Part shown: positions 16,684-24,712 of the stretch, in pieces | Position numbering within the stretch: position 1 is the first letter of the stretch | Layout of the letters: each line of letters starts with the position of its first letter | From: Sphingobacterium sp. GVS05A | GTDB taxonomy: Bacteria; Bacteroidota; Bacteroidia; Sphingobacteriales; Sphingobacteriaceae | Direction: 5' to 3' | Assembly: GCF_019969845.1 (NCBI RefSeq) | Contig: NZ_JAHXYR010000007.1 | Location: 248,001-312,000 of the forward strand | DNA: 64,000 nucleotides | Position numbers and translations under genes: made by a program | Notes under the pieces: generated by a model | Told to the model about the DNA's origin: nothing | Databases searched by the model: none | The model's input: only the letters and a program-made list of their open reading frames with translations

Positions 16684-18330
16684 CTACCTAGTTTCTTTTA
16701 AAATATGTTTCAGTTCACCAATTTGATAAGAATCCGGAAGTTCATAACCATCGATAAAAAAGGTAGGGGTAGCTCTTATCTTCATTTGGTTGCACCAATT
16801 TTTCATTGCTTCTATTTTTTCTCCCTGTTGTGTTAATTCTTCTTTTATAGGATATTCATTAGCGAAGACAGTGTAATCTTTTGTTTCAGCTCTATACCAA
16901 TAGTCCAAGGCTTTTTTTACAACCTCCATCCCATCTCTTTCCTGTATCGCTAATAGATGTTGTACAGGGGGGGTCTTTATGTCTGTCTTTTCTCCTGAGG
17001 CTGTGAAGATGACACGTACCTTTAGATTTGAATTAAGATGGATGAGTTCCTCTAGTTCTGGATGTGCATTCGCGCAAGGGCCGCAATATGGGTTGCATAC
17101 TTTTATAATTTCATGTTTGGCATTCGAATTCCCTATTAGAATGCCCATACCATCGGTTGAATATATAACTTTCGTTTCTTTCTTAAGCAATGTATTAAAA
17201 ATATAGGGGTTATAACGTAGACGCTTCCATTTTTTTTCATAGTTCTTGGCCTCTTTGGCAGATTTCAATAGTGGGATTAAGTGAAATGTCGAAATAAGAA
17301 CTGATACTCCAATAAATAGTAAATTGATCAACGGAGATAACGAGACGATATTAAAGCCATATTGATAAAAATATGTTACTGCAAGTGTTCCTGATAGGAA
17401 TAATACAACCTGAACAGCTAAGCATAATGGACACCACTGCTTTACAATTTTCCATTGGTAATAAATAGAATAAAAGGAGTATGGAAAAGCTAAAATTGCT
17501 GATAGAAACCAATAGGGCATAAACAAGATGTTGGATGGACCAAACAGCAGTTGTGATAATATAATGGTGGTAAAATAGCTAAATCCTAAAATAGACCAAC
17601 TTAATCCGAGAACAGATGCACCTTTTGAATTGAGAACCGCAATACAATTGCGTTTTCCTCCACCTCCGCAAACTTCCTTTAGGAATGGATTATGAGCATC
17701 TACTTCATGCCATACAAGTAATACGCCTAGTAGCCATCCAGTGGTAATAATTGCCATAAAAATAGTACCTAGTCCATTGAGAGGATAAGATGTGTTTATT
17801 AAACCATATGTAATAGTAAAGATCCAAAAAATTGTAAAAAGCAATATAGGTAAATATTGTGATAGTTTCTTTTTGTGTGATTTTTGTTTATTTTCGAAAT
17901 AATTTATTTCGTTTTTTGCACATTCTCCATTCAATAATAATATAACGCCTTTATCCATTTCCTCAAAATCACTTTTAGAGATCACATTTTCAATATTTTT
18001 AATCGGATCAAGGTAACGAATTCCTCTTTCGTCTACAGCAGTTACAACAGTAAAACACCAATGCGACCATTCCGCTTGCTGGATAGGGCAAATGAAAGGC
18101 ACCTCTAAATCTTTATAATCATATTCTCCCTTTCGTATAGCGGCGCTGTCAATACCATATTCTTTTAAACAATCCATCACAGTAAGTATTGAAGGGAATT
18201 CTATATGCTCAAAAATGAGTTGATTTAGATTGGTAGGCGTATTTTTAACATTATAAAGATTTAATACATATTGGCATATTTCAACAAGACTATCTTTTGG
18301 ATATCCGGTATTTAGAAGTTTTCGTAGCAT
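16684..18330 (-). CDS. Membrane protein with C39-like, VKOR and DsbA/thioredoxin-like domains
   Basis: The 548-residue protein starts with a peptidase C39-like domain (about 1-135). Where active C39 enzymes have the catalytic Cys there appears to be Ser14, and the His position before FTVV is Cys92; Asp108 (YLDP) remains. About five membrane segments (about 157-345) form a vitamin K epoxide reductase domain with the loop pair Cys221/Cys229 (CGGGGKRNC) and the redox pair Cys300/Cys303 (WCPLC). A C-terminal thioredoxin-like domain has CGPC at 416-419 and a cis-Pro motif (ATPTFFIDG). It probably oxidises cysteines of exported peptides, and the C39-like part could bind the GG leader. The next gene downstream encodes such a peptide. 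Confidence 0.85.
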   Translation of the reverse strand: MLRKLLNTGYPKDSLVEICQYVLNLYNVKNTPTNLNQLIFEHIEFPSILTVMDCLKEYGIDSAAIRKGEYDYKDLEVPFICPIQQAEWSHWCFTVVTAVDERGIRYLDPIKNIENVISKSDFEEMDKGVILLLNGECAKNEINYFENKQKSHKKKLSQYLPILLFTIFWIFTITYGLINTSYPLNGLGTIFMAIITTGWLLGVLLVWHEVDAHNPFLKEVCGGGGKRNCIAVLNSKGASVLGLSWSILGFSYFTTIILSQLLFGPSNILFMPYWFLSAILAFPYSFYSIYYQWKIVKQWCPLCLAVQVVLFLSGTLAVTYFYQYGFNIVSLSPLINLLFIGVSVLISTFHLIPLLKSAKEAKNYEKKWKRLRYNPYIFNTLLKKETKVIYSTDGMGILIGNSNAKHEIIKVCNPYCGPCANAHPELEELIHLNSNLKVRVIFTASGEKTDIKTPPVQHLLAIQERDGMEVVKKALDYWYRAETKDYTVFANEYPIKEELTQQGEKIEAMKNWCNQMKIRATPTFFIDGYELPDSYQIGELKHILKETR

Positions 18331-18667
18331 TTATCTTTCAAATTTTAAGTTTATATCATTTTTTATCTTGGTTTTTTTATAAACTTTCTATCTCTAGAAG
18401 AAAGCGAAATATTTATATTATTTGATTAGTTTCTACTAATATACAATAGAAAAATGAAAATTCTTTAAAATTTAAAATATTTTTTTTTCGGACTATTAGA
18501 TATATAATCCCACCCTAACTAGCTATATTCAAAACTAAATAATTCTAATAGGTTAAGCTTTTGTAGATAAGGCCTAAATTCGTTATATTCACAATATGGG
18601 GTGTGGGATAGTCTTTTGTGTTAATCTTCTTATCATAGTTTGTTTCGCATTTTGCTGATTCCCATAG
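18331..18667. other. Intergenic AT-rich stretch without a gene
   Basis: No coding frame, terminator or promoter is convincing. Two loosely complementary segments (ATCCCACCC near 18508 and GGGGTGTGGGAT near 18598) could be the ends of a small decayed element, but the match is short. Confidence 0.4.
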
Positions 18668-19810
18668 CTACAGCATATTTAATATGCCACGAAGTTGGTC
18701 AATCTGAAAATTGGATCGGACAACCTTGTTTTCCTTTGTATTAACGATAACATAGCGTGGAAATGAATATATACCCAATTCCTTTCGAAGGTTAGGGTAA
18801 TCCCTGTCCTCAAAGATGTAATTTTCATATGTATATATATGTTTTTCCAAATATTGCTTCCATGTTGCAAATTTGTCATTAACAGCTATGCCTACAAATT
18901 TAAATTTTCCATTATTCTTATACTCATTAACGATTCGCTGTAGCTCAGGGTGCTGAGCTATACAGGGGCCACACCATGTACCCCAAAAATCAATAACTAG
19001 GTAGTCGGTACTGTTGTAAAGCTCCCTGATATATTTTTTTTCTCCACGCGAATTTGTTACGGTAAAATTGGAGACAGGTACATTTTCTTTTGGTTTATAT
19101 AATGTAACCATACTCTGATATTTTTTTAAGACTCGTTCGCTGTCAAAATATGGTGAGTTTTCTTTCCTCAGTAGCTGAATAAGCTGATAAATCGAATCTT
19201 TATTTTGGAATACAGTACTAGAATTATAAAAAGAAAAACTAGGGTTTTCTAAGAGATGTGTTAGATACTCTTCACTGAGCTTATTTGCCGAATATTTTGT
19301 AAGAATTTTTAGGAATTCGCTCATTCTATTGTTATCGCCCTTAATCTGTTCCTCCATAGCTGGAATATGGGTTAAATCGAGAGTTTTTGCTATGGTTTCC
19401 AATTCAGTAAATTGTTTGTTCAAATCGCTTCCATATACTTTTAATTGATGTGTATTTATATTTATATCCATAGTTAGATCACTAGAATCAATAATAAAAG
19501 AATAAAAAAAGTTTGGTGGGAAAATCTGGTGTCTACGGAAAAAACTAGAGAAGTCCTCTCGGTTTGTGAACGCGCTGTCTGACAGGGCTAGTTGTGCAAA
19601 ATTGAAACGACCTTTTTCAAGAATTTTATTTATTACAAACTCGCCAGTTCCATTTTTAACTTCCGCTTTGAAGATATCATCATTAATCAATACATAACTA
19701 TATGCTGGTAAGGTATCAGCATGGGCTTTAAATCTTAACCGAATGTTTTGGCCATAATTATTGCAGATTGCCAAAAAGGTGAAAATGAAAACGAATAAGA
19801 GCTTGTTCAT
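18668..19810 (-). CDS. TlpA-like periplasmic thioredoxin with long N-terminal region
   Basis: The 380-residue protein has a signal peptide (MNKLLFVFIFTFLAICNNYG), a roughly 230-residue N-terminal region resembling DUF4369-type domains found before TlpA domains, and a C-terminal thioredoxin fold. The active site is FWGTWCGPC with Cys280 and Cys283, and a FPRYVIV strand follows with the cis-Pro. It would act on disulfides in the periplasm or at the membrane. Co-oriented with the VKOR fusion and the six-Cys peptide, it may reduce or shuffle peptide disulfides. TlpA-like proteins are common in this phylum, so the link to the peptide is inference. Confidence 0.82.
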   Translation of the reverse strand: MNKLLFVFIFTFLAICNNYGQNIRLRFKAHADTLPAYSYVLINDDIFKAEVKNGTGEFVINKILEKGRFNFAQLALSDSAFTNREDFSSFFRRHQIFPPNFFYSFIIDSSDLTMDININTHQLKVYGSDLNKQFTELETIAKTLDLTHIPAMEEQIKGDNNRMSEFLKILTKYSANKLSEEYLTHLLENPSFSFYNSSTVFQNKDSIYQLIQLLRKENSPYFDSERVLKKYQSMVTLYKPKENVPVSNFTVTNSRGEKKYIRELYNSTDYLVIDFWGTWCGPCIAQHPELQRIVNEYKNNGKFKFVGIAVNDKFATWKQYLEKHIYTYENYIFEDRDYPNLRKELGIYSFPRYVIVNTKENKVVRSNFQIDQLRGILNML

Positions 19811-19976
19811 AATTGCTTGTTTAAATTGAAGTTAAAGAGAAAATATGAAAAATAGTGAGAATAAATATTATTTTTTGTTTAAATGTAACTATTCAAGTTC
19901 TTTTTAAGAATTTGCAATAGTAAGGAAAGCATTAAGTATACCTTGTTGATTTTTATCCGCTTTATAAGCTACATGT

Positions 19977-20321
19977 CTATTGATTTTGTGAATAAAGATC
20001 CTTTAGTTTTTTATGGTTTATGTAAGTTATATTTTGCAGGACGTATTTTAGCCGATGAAATGGATTTATCTTGTGTTTTTTACAGATAGCGAAGAATGAA
20101 TATATCATTGCTACTCGCTGTGCTGCCTCATGGCTACCCGCAAAAAGATAGTTTTTATGATCCAGCGTGAGAGGACGAATGGCAATTTCCCATAAATATT
20201 TGTCAATAAGCAGATTACCATCATATGAATGGATCTGTATGTTTTCTCTGGCGAAGATCTGCTTCAGGCGATATAACGGAAGATAATCCATATACTTACC
20301 TGTCAGGATCATGGCCAGCAA
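19977..20321 (-). pseudogene. IS66 transposase (TnpC) remnant with internal deletion
   Basis: The 114-residue frame joins two separate pieces of an IS66 transposase. The first is AMILTGKYMDYLPLYRLKQI, followed by IFARENI. The second is the later region HKNYLFAGSHEAAQRVA through INPFHRLKYVL. The catalytic middle present in roughly 500-residue IS66 transposases is missing, so a deletion is inferred. The left part runs directly into the TnpB-like remnant without a proper gene boundary. Confidence 0.75.
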
Positions 20322-20466
20322 CCCTGCCGAAATACGAAAATCTCACCACTGGTAGCCCGACGTTTCATCCCCAAACCTATCAGTCCTCAGAGCCCGTCAA
20401 ATGATTTCTTCATGTCGCAGAGCTGTCATAAAGATAAAAACAGTGCGATGAACCAAGTGCAAACAT
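20322..20466 (-). pseudogene. IS66 TnpB-like remnant with frameshift and stop
   Basis: From the ATG at 20466 the frame reads MFALGSSHCFYLYDSSAT and stops. The family motif (MRKSFDGLSGL in intact copies) continues in a shifted frame as MKKSFDGL with a stop replacing the next residue, then GLIGLGMKRRATSGEIFVF. At least one frameshift and one nonsense change are needed to restore it. Confidence 0.65.
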
Positions 20467-20690
20467 CGTTACAGACGCATAAGAGGCGATAGAAGCGCAA
20501 GATCTTTTTGATTTTTATACACACGCCGTTGGGATAAATAATCTGAACATCGTTCCTTCTTGACTGAAGGAAATAAAGCTACCACACGCAATGTCATTTT
20601 CTTTACTTCGCGAAAACCAATAATAAAACTTGCTTCGTTGATCCCATTTTCCGCGCTGCTGACAGTCAGCTCTCATAGACAGAATACAAG

Positions 20691-21575
20691 TTGTTCATAA
20701 CAATAAAGCTAAACACTAATGGAATATAAATCAATATGTACTTGGTAGGTTGGAAACATGCAATATTATGTTGGGAATTTTAGATAGAAGAGCACTTTTT
20801 CTGTAATATCCAAATATTGGGAAACTGTTTTGAGCGGTAAATTTGGGAACTAATGAAAAAATAATATAATTTCTTGTAATAATATTTAATGATTTTCACT
20901 ACTTTAGAATGATGATGAAGATTAATTGATAATTATGTTAAGTTTATCTAGCATTTCAGTGAAATTTTTATAAGTAGTAAAAAAGTTGCGACTGATGGGG
21001 ATTAGCTAGTTATAATAATTTTGAAAATATTTGATGCAATAATTAATTGATTTCTGTTTGGATAGGATCTAATAAATTCATAGATGGTTCTGTTTGATGA
21101 TAATTTTTGAGAATATGCAGATGATATTTATAAGTAAATAGTTAGCCTTAGTGTAAATTATTGAAAAAAAAACAATTTAAAATCTAATAAAACAGAAGAA
21201 CTTCTCTTTAAACAAGAGCTCATACAGACTATTTTGAGGGCTCGAGGAGAGCAAGGCTGGAGTAATATGTACGGATCTATATAGTGTGAACACGGATTGG
21301 GTATCAACTTATCTTTTTGCCGAATTGCGATTACAATTAAAATGGAGGCGTATTATCGCTAGATTTGAACTTCTTATTTTGGAGGTTTACCGATTGGGAA
21401 TTAATAGATCTCAGTAAGCGAGATTTTTCCTTAGAAAGCTCTAGCTTATTGAGGGGATTGGAATAAAATTTATATCTTATTCTAAGATTGTGTTATACCA
21501 AATGAAACTTCTGTAGGGAATTGGTTGAAGAAATATATTCCGTTAAAAATAAAATTTTTATTAAGCATTAGTGAA
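20691..21575. other. Long AT-rich stretch without a recognised gene
   Basis: About 880 bases hold no complete gene. Near 21190-21280 a frame reads TEELLFKQELIQTILRARG and EQGWSNMYG before a stop. Near 21280-21420 an overlapping frame reads NTDWVSTYLFAELRLQ and continues with basic residues to a stop. These may be remnants of a disrupted gene, but no family was recognised. Confidence 0.4.
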
Positions 21576-22211
21576 ATGAAAGATATTCCGGTATTTGCTA
21601 TTAATCTAAATAAACGGTTGGATAGAAAAAATCATATAATAAATCAGTTCGATAGTAGAGAGGAGTTTGAATTAAAGATAATAACTGCTATCGAACATGA
21701 TATTGGCGCTATTGGGCTTTGGAAGACTATGCGAAAGATTGTTCTACAAGCAAAAATAAGTCAACAAAAATATATAATAATATGCGAGGACGATCATACT
21801 TTTACTGTTAGTTATGTTAAAAATGTGTTGTTTGAGGCAATTAAAAAGGGAGAAGGTTTATGTGCAGATCTTTTGCTGGGTGGAATTAGTCATTTTGATG
21901 ATGCTGTTGAATTTGATAAGGGGATTTTCTGGATTAATGGGTTTACGGGCACCCAATTTTTTGTTATGTTTCAGCGATTTTACGATATATTTCTCAATTT
22001 GAGGTTAAACTCTCATGATAATATAGACTTATCAATGAGTTCTGTTAGTACCAATATATATTGCATGTATCCGTTTATTTCTGTGCAAAGAGAATTTGGA
22101 TATTCTGATATCACAAAAAAAAATGAGAAATTAGGAGTTGTAGATGAATACTTTATTAAATCAGAGAGACGCCTAAAGACCTTATCATTTTTGAAGGAAC
22201 TTTTTAAATGA
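21576..22211 (+). CDS. Glycosyltransferase family 25-like protein, copy 1
   Basis: Starting at the ATG at 21576 (MKDIPVFAINLNKRLDRK), the protein has 211 residues; an upstream TTG at 21525 is less likely. The INL.KR.DR opening is the usual GT25 start, and IICEDDHTF provides the acidic sugar-nucleotide/metal site. LLLGGISHF and GTQFFVMF match the following copy. GT25 enzymes add sugars to lipooligosaccharide or other surface acceptors. It pairs with a second copy 9 bases downstream. At 211 residues it is near the low end of the family. Acceptor and donor are unknown; the peptides and lic genes nearby are candidates by location only. Confidence 0.75.
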   Translation: MKDIPVFAINLNKRLDRKNHIINQFDSREEFELKIITAIEHDIGAIGLWKTMRKIVLQAKISQQKYIIICEDDHTFTVSYVKNVLFEAIKKGEGLCADLLLGGISHFDDAVEFDKGIFWINGFTGTQFFVMFQRFYDIFLNLRLNSHDNIDLSMSSVSTNIYCMYPFISVQREFGYSDITKKNEKLGVVDEYFIKSERRLKTLSFLKELFK

Positions 22212-22220
22212 ATTTATACG

Positions 22221-22889
22221 ATGAAAGATAATGGAAATGAAATCATTGTGCCAACTTATATTATCAATTTGAAAAAAAGGAAAGATCGTTTGGCCCACAT
22301 AAAATCTCAATTTAAACATAGAGAGGAATTTGAAATTAATATTGTTGAAGCTTCGGAGCATACGATTGGCGCCCTCGGTTTATGGCAAAGTATATGTAAA
22401 GTAATAAGACTAGCCATTGAAAAAGATGAAGATGTTATTATATTGTGTGAAGATGACCATGAGTTTACTGAAGATTATAACAGAGAAAACTTCATTGAAT
22501 CTATTTACGAAGCGTATCGTTTGAAAGCAAATCTACTTTTGGGTGGTATTAATGGTGGATTTACTAACATATTACCACTACCTTCGGGATTGTTTTGGTT
22601 GGACAATTTTTGGGGTACTCATTTTGTAGTTGTATTTAAGACGTTTTTTGAAACTATATTAAATGAACCATTTTTAGATACTGATGTTGCCGATATAAAG
22701 CTTGCTGAGATGACCAGTAATAAATTTGTTATGTATCCAATGATTTCAATACAAAAAGGTTTCGGTTATTCAGATATATCGAAATCAAACCATACAAACG
22801 AACATCTTCAATACCTTAACTCTACTAATGCATTGCGATTGAAAAAGATTTATACCGCTTATAAAAATTCATTGTTGTTACAGATGTAA
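22221..22889 (+). CDS. Glycosyltransferase family 25-like protein, copy 2
   Basis: The 222-residue protein begins with a short tail and then PTYIINLKKRKDRLAHI, the GT25 opening, followed by LCEDDHEF, LLLGGINGG and GTHFVVVF. It is clearly paralogous to the gene 9 bases upstream: both have the EDD motif, the GALGLW or GAIGLW segment and a GYSDI end motif. A tandem duplication inside the island is likely. Substrates are unknown. A weak hairpin about 40 bases after the stop could end this two-gene transcript. The genes are AT-rich and point opposite to the peptide, redox and lic genes. Confidence 0.77.
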   Translation: MKDNGNEIIVPTYIINLKKRKDRLAHIKSQFKHREEFEINIVEASEHTIGALGLWQSICKVIRLAIEKDEDVIILCEDDHEFTEDYNRENFIESIYEAYRLKANLLLGGINGGFTNILPLPSGLFWLDNFWGTHFVVVFKTFFETILNEPFLDTDVADIKLAEMTSNKFVMYPMISIQKGFGYSDISKSNHTNEHLQYLNSTNALRLKKIYTAYKNSLLLQM

Positions 22890-22926
22890 AATAAGTATTG
22901 ATAGTTAAACAAAAAATGAATATGTT

Positions 22927-22953
22927 AGTGGGGTAGTTCTAATATCCCCTACT
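22927..22953 (+). terminator. Weak hairpin after the GT25 pair
   Basis: AGTGGGG pairs with CCCCTACT with one bulge, followed by TCTTTTAG. It lies 38 bases after the second glycosyltransferase and is a plausible terminator. Confidence 0.4.
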
Positions 22954-23254
22954 TCTTTTAGCAGTTAGCGAATTATTCTAAGCTTAGAATAAACTCCGTG
23001 GGCTTTTGATTGTTTTTTACCAAGGAAATGTACCTGTTATAAGTTTAATCCATACTAAAGAATATCATTGGAAAAGAAATCACCGGAAAATAAATAAATC
23101 TATAATCTCTGCGTTAATAGAGGTGTTTTTTTTAATGTGATTCTATTATAAATTTTAAATATTAGAAGATAACTTATAAAAGCTATACTAAAAAAGCTGT
23201 TGCATATGCTGCTCCAAAAAACTAGACATAAATTTAAGGTATGAAATAAATAGA
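22954..23254. other. Intergenic stretch without a gene
   Basis: About 300 AT-rich bases between the glycosyltransferase pair and the IS3 remnant. No frame, repeat or RNA was recognised. Confidence 0.4.
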
Positions 23255-23935
23255 TGAGCTTTCCCCATTTTTGGAACTATTCGAAAGTAGAAAAATCGAC
23301 TTTTTTGAGCTGTTTTTCGATAAATATTTCAGGTATTAGATCTTCTAAATAGCTATGGGGCCTAAAGTGGTTATATTCTACCCGCTAGTTCTCTATTTTT
23401 TGTTTGGCATCCTTCAACGAGAGGAACCAATTTGTATTTAAGCATTCACGGCGAAAACTTCCATTGAACGATTCAATATACGCATTATCAGTTGGTTTTC
23501 CCGGTCTCGAGAAAGTAAGTTCCACTTTTTGCTCATAAGCCCACCGATCCATTTCCTTAGATATAAACTCTGAACCATTATCAACCTGAATCTTCTTGGC
23601 CTTAACACCGCTGAATAACCTTAACTGTTCTAAAGCGTCGATAACCTGATATCCGTTGATACCTTTTCCCACATACATTGCCATACATTGACGACTATAA
23701 TTATCCACTATAGTTAAGCATCGGATTTTTTTGTCAAAAAGGGAATCCGAAACGAGGTCCATACTCCAGCAATCGTGTAATTTAGAAAATGTAGGTCTTT
23801 CGGACAGATGTGAGGCAGCTCTGGAACGATTGGGAGGTTTACTACTTAAGTTTAATCCTTCTTCTTTATAAATGCGATAAACCCTTTTATGATTATCCAA
23901 CCATCCTTCACGTCGTAAATGCACATAAAAGGTTT
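23255..23935 (-). mobile_element. Truncated IS3-family element
   Basis: Only the distal part of an IS3-type element remains. The transposase orfB lacks its N-terminus, orfA is absent, and sequence past 23935 no longer resembles a transposon. The far end near 23255 (GATGAGCTTTCCCCA) may be the original terminal repeat, but its partner is missing, so the boundary is uncertain. Confidence 0.7.
23277..23924 (-). pseudogene. IS3-family transposase orfB, truncated and with an internal stop
   Basis: The frame encodes the integrase core with all three catalytic acidic residues visible: Asp in WSMDLVSD, Asp in VDNGSEFIS and Glu in YIESFNGSFRREC. The N-terminal helix-turn-helix part is cut to MHLRREGWLDNHKRVYRIYK. 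A TAG at 23385-23387 ends the core, yet the same frame continues past it as RVEYNHFRPHSYLEDLIPE to a second stop at 23277. Intact relatives have Trp there, so a TGG to TAG change is likely. The copy is dead by two lesions. Confidence 0.8.
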
Positions 23936-24300
23936 TTATTTTTTGAAATAATTAAAAACCTAGTAGCGAAGAAACTTATGATAGATAAAACAATCGCTTC
24001 AAAATAGTTCGAGTCACTTGGTGATAGATCAGGATATACTATTTCTCCTTTCTGAGTTATGTCAAAAGAAATTCTTATGAATAGTTTATTAAAAGAGAGA
24101 AAGTATCTTTTCTTATAACAATATTTTTATGATTACTGTTATTGCATGATCCATGCAGAGTGGCAAAAAAGCAAGTTTTATGGAGATTCTAGGATAATAA
24201 GCTCATTCATATCGTACATAATCCAATAACGTTCTAGTAAACACTTATTGAAGGTCTATTTTTAAGGGACTGGTGAGTTGGTCTATTGAATGGTTTTTAT
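23936..24300. other. Intergenic stretch without a gene
   Basis: About 365 AT-rich bases between the IS3 remnant and the second peptide gene's terminator. No frame or repeat was recognised. Confidence 0.4.
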
Positions 24301-24360
24301 AATCAAAAATATTATCGTCAATAGCCAATATAACGGCTATTGACGATAATATTTTTGATT
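24301..24360 (-). terminator. Very long perfect hairpin after peptide precursor 2
   Basis: A perfect 26-bp stem (24301-24326 with 24335-24360) around an 8-base loop (AATATAAC). The stem starts inside the stop codon of the peptide gene and ends in a TTTTTGATT tail on either strand. It is long for a simple terminator and could also protect the mRNA 3' end. Confidence 0.7.
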
Positions 24361-24580
24361 ACGTTTTGACACAAAACAGAAGCGTCGGATGACTATGAGT
24401 ACTTAAATCATATGCGCATTTACCTATATTGCCGTCGCTTTGTTTACAAGGGGCTGATTCTTGCTTTCCTGTGCAAGCAAATTGATCACCACTGCCATAA
24501 TCCCCACCAGTAATTTTTTTCAGATCCTCTCTTGAGAGAATCTCTTCTGCTTTAATAGATTTTAAATTTATTTTTTTCAT
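24359..24580 (-). CDS. GG-leader cysteine-containing peptide precursor 2 (bacteriocin-like)
   Basis: The 73-residue precursor has a leader starting MKKINLKSIKAEEILS and ending KKITGG, with Gly25-Gly26 at exactly the positions of precursor 1 and mostly conservative changes between. The core of about 47 residues has four cysteines (36, 45, 55, 70), enough for two disulfides, and is otherwise unrelated to the core of precursor 1. It is a lone gene with its own promoter-like box and a strong terminator. Shared leaders with divergent cores imply one maturation and export machinery for both. Activity is unknown. Confidence 0.77.
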   Translation of the reverse strand: MKKINLKSIKAEEILSREDLKKITGGDYGSGDQFACTGKQESAPCKQSDGNIGKCAYDLSTHSHPTLLFCVKT

Positions 24581-24626
24581 TTTTAAATTTATAATGTTTA
24601 ATTGCTCTTGAACATTGTTTGATAAT

Positions 24627-24634
24627 CAAATATA
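24627..24634 (-). promoter_or_regulatory. -7 promoter box for peptide precursor 2
   Basis: TATATTTG on the minus strand matches TAnnTTTG exactly and would place the transcript start about 40 bases before the ATG at 24580. A clear -33 TTTG is not seen. Confidence 0.4.
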
Positions 24635-24667
24635 ATAATAAATCGATAGAGACGGAAATAGATAAAC

Positions 24668-24695
24668 GTGAGTTCATCACTTGTGTAGAACCCAC
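24668..24695 (-). terminator. Hairpin after the trp operon
   Basis: GTGAGTTC / GAACCCAC (8 bp, one mismatch, 12-base loop), 18 bases past the trpA stop. On the minus strand it is followed by GTTTATCTATTTCC. A moderate terminator candidate. Confidence 0.45.
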
Positions 24696-24712
24696 ATTAG
24701 CACTTTGTTGTA

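Larger units (their letters stand above)
19977..20690 (-). mobile_element. Decayed IS66-family element
   Basis: Read leftward from about 20690, three IS66-type genes appear in order but broken. A TnpA-like tail comes first (IIYPNGVCIKI, near 20500-20560). Then a TnpB-like piece from 20466 (SSHCFYLYDSS, then in another frame MKKSFDGL, stop, GLIGLGMKRRATSGEIFVF). Last is a TnpC fragment. Frameshift, stop and deletion make transposition in its own right impossible. Exact ends were not found. Confidence 0.75.

Noticed and set aside
18506..18612. Possible small element with short inverted ends (ATCCCACCC / GGGGTGTGGGAT)
   Set aside because: The matching ends are short and imperfect, and no target-site duplication or second copy is visible.
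21190..21420. Overlapping frames that look like broken coding sequence
   Set aside because: Each is interrupted within 40 codons and matches no known family, so neither is called as a gene or pseudogene.
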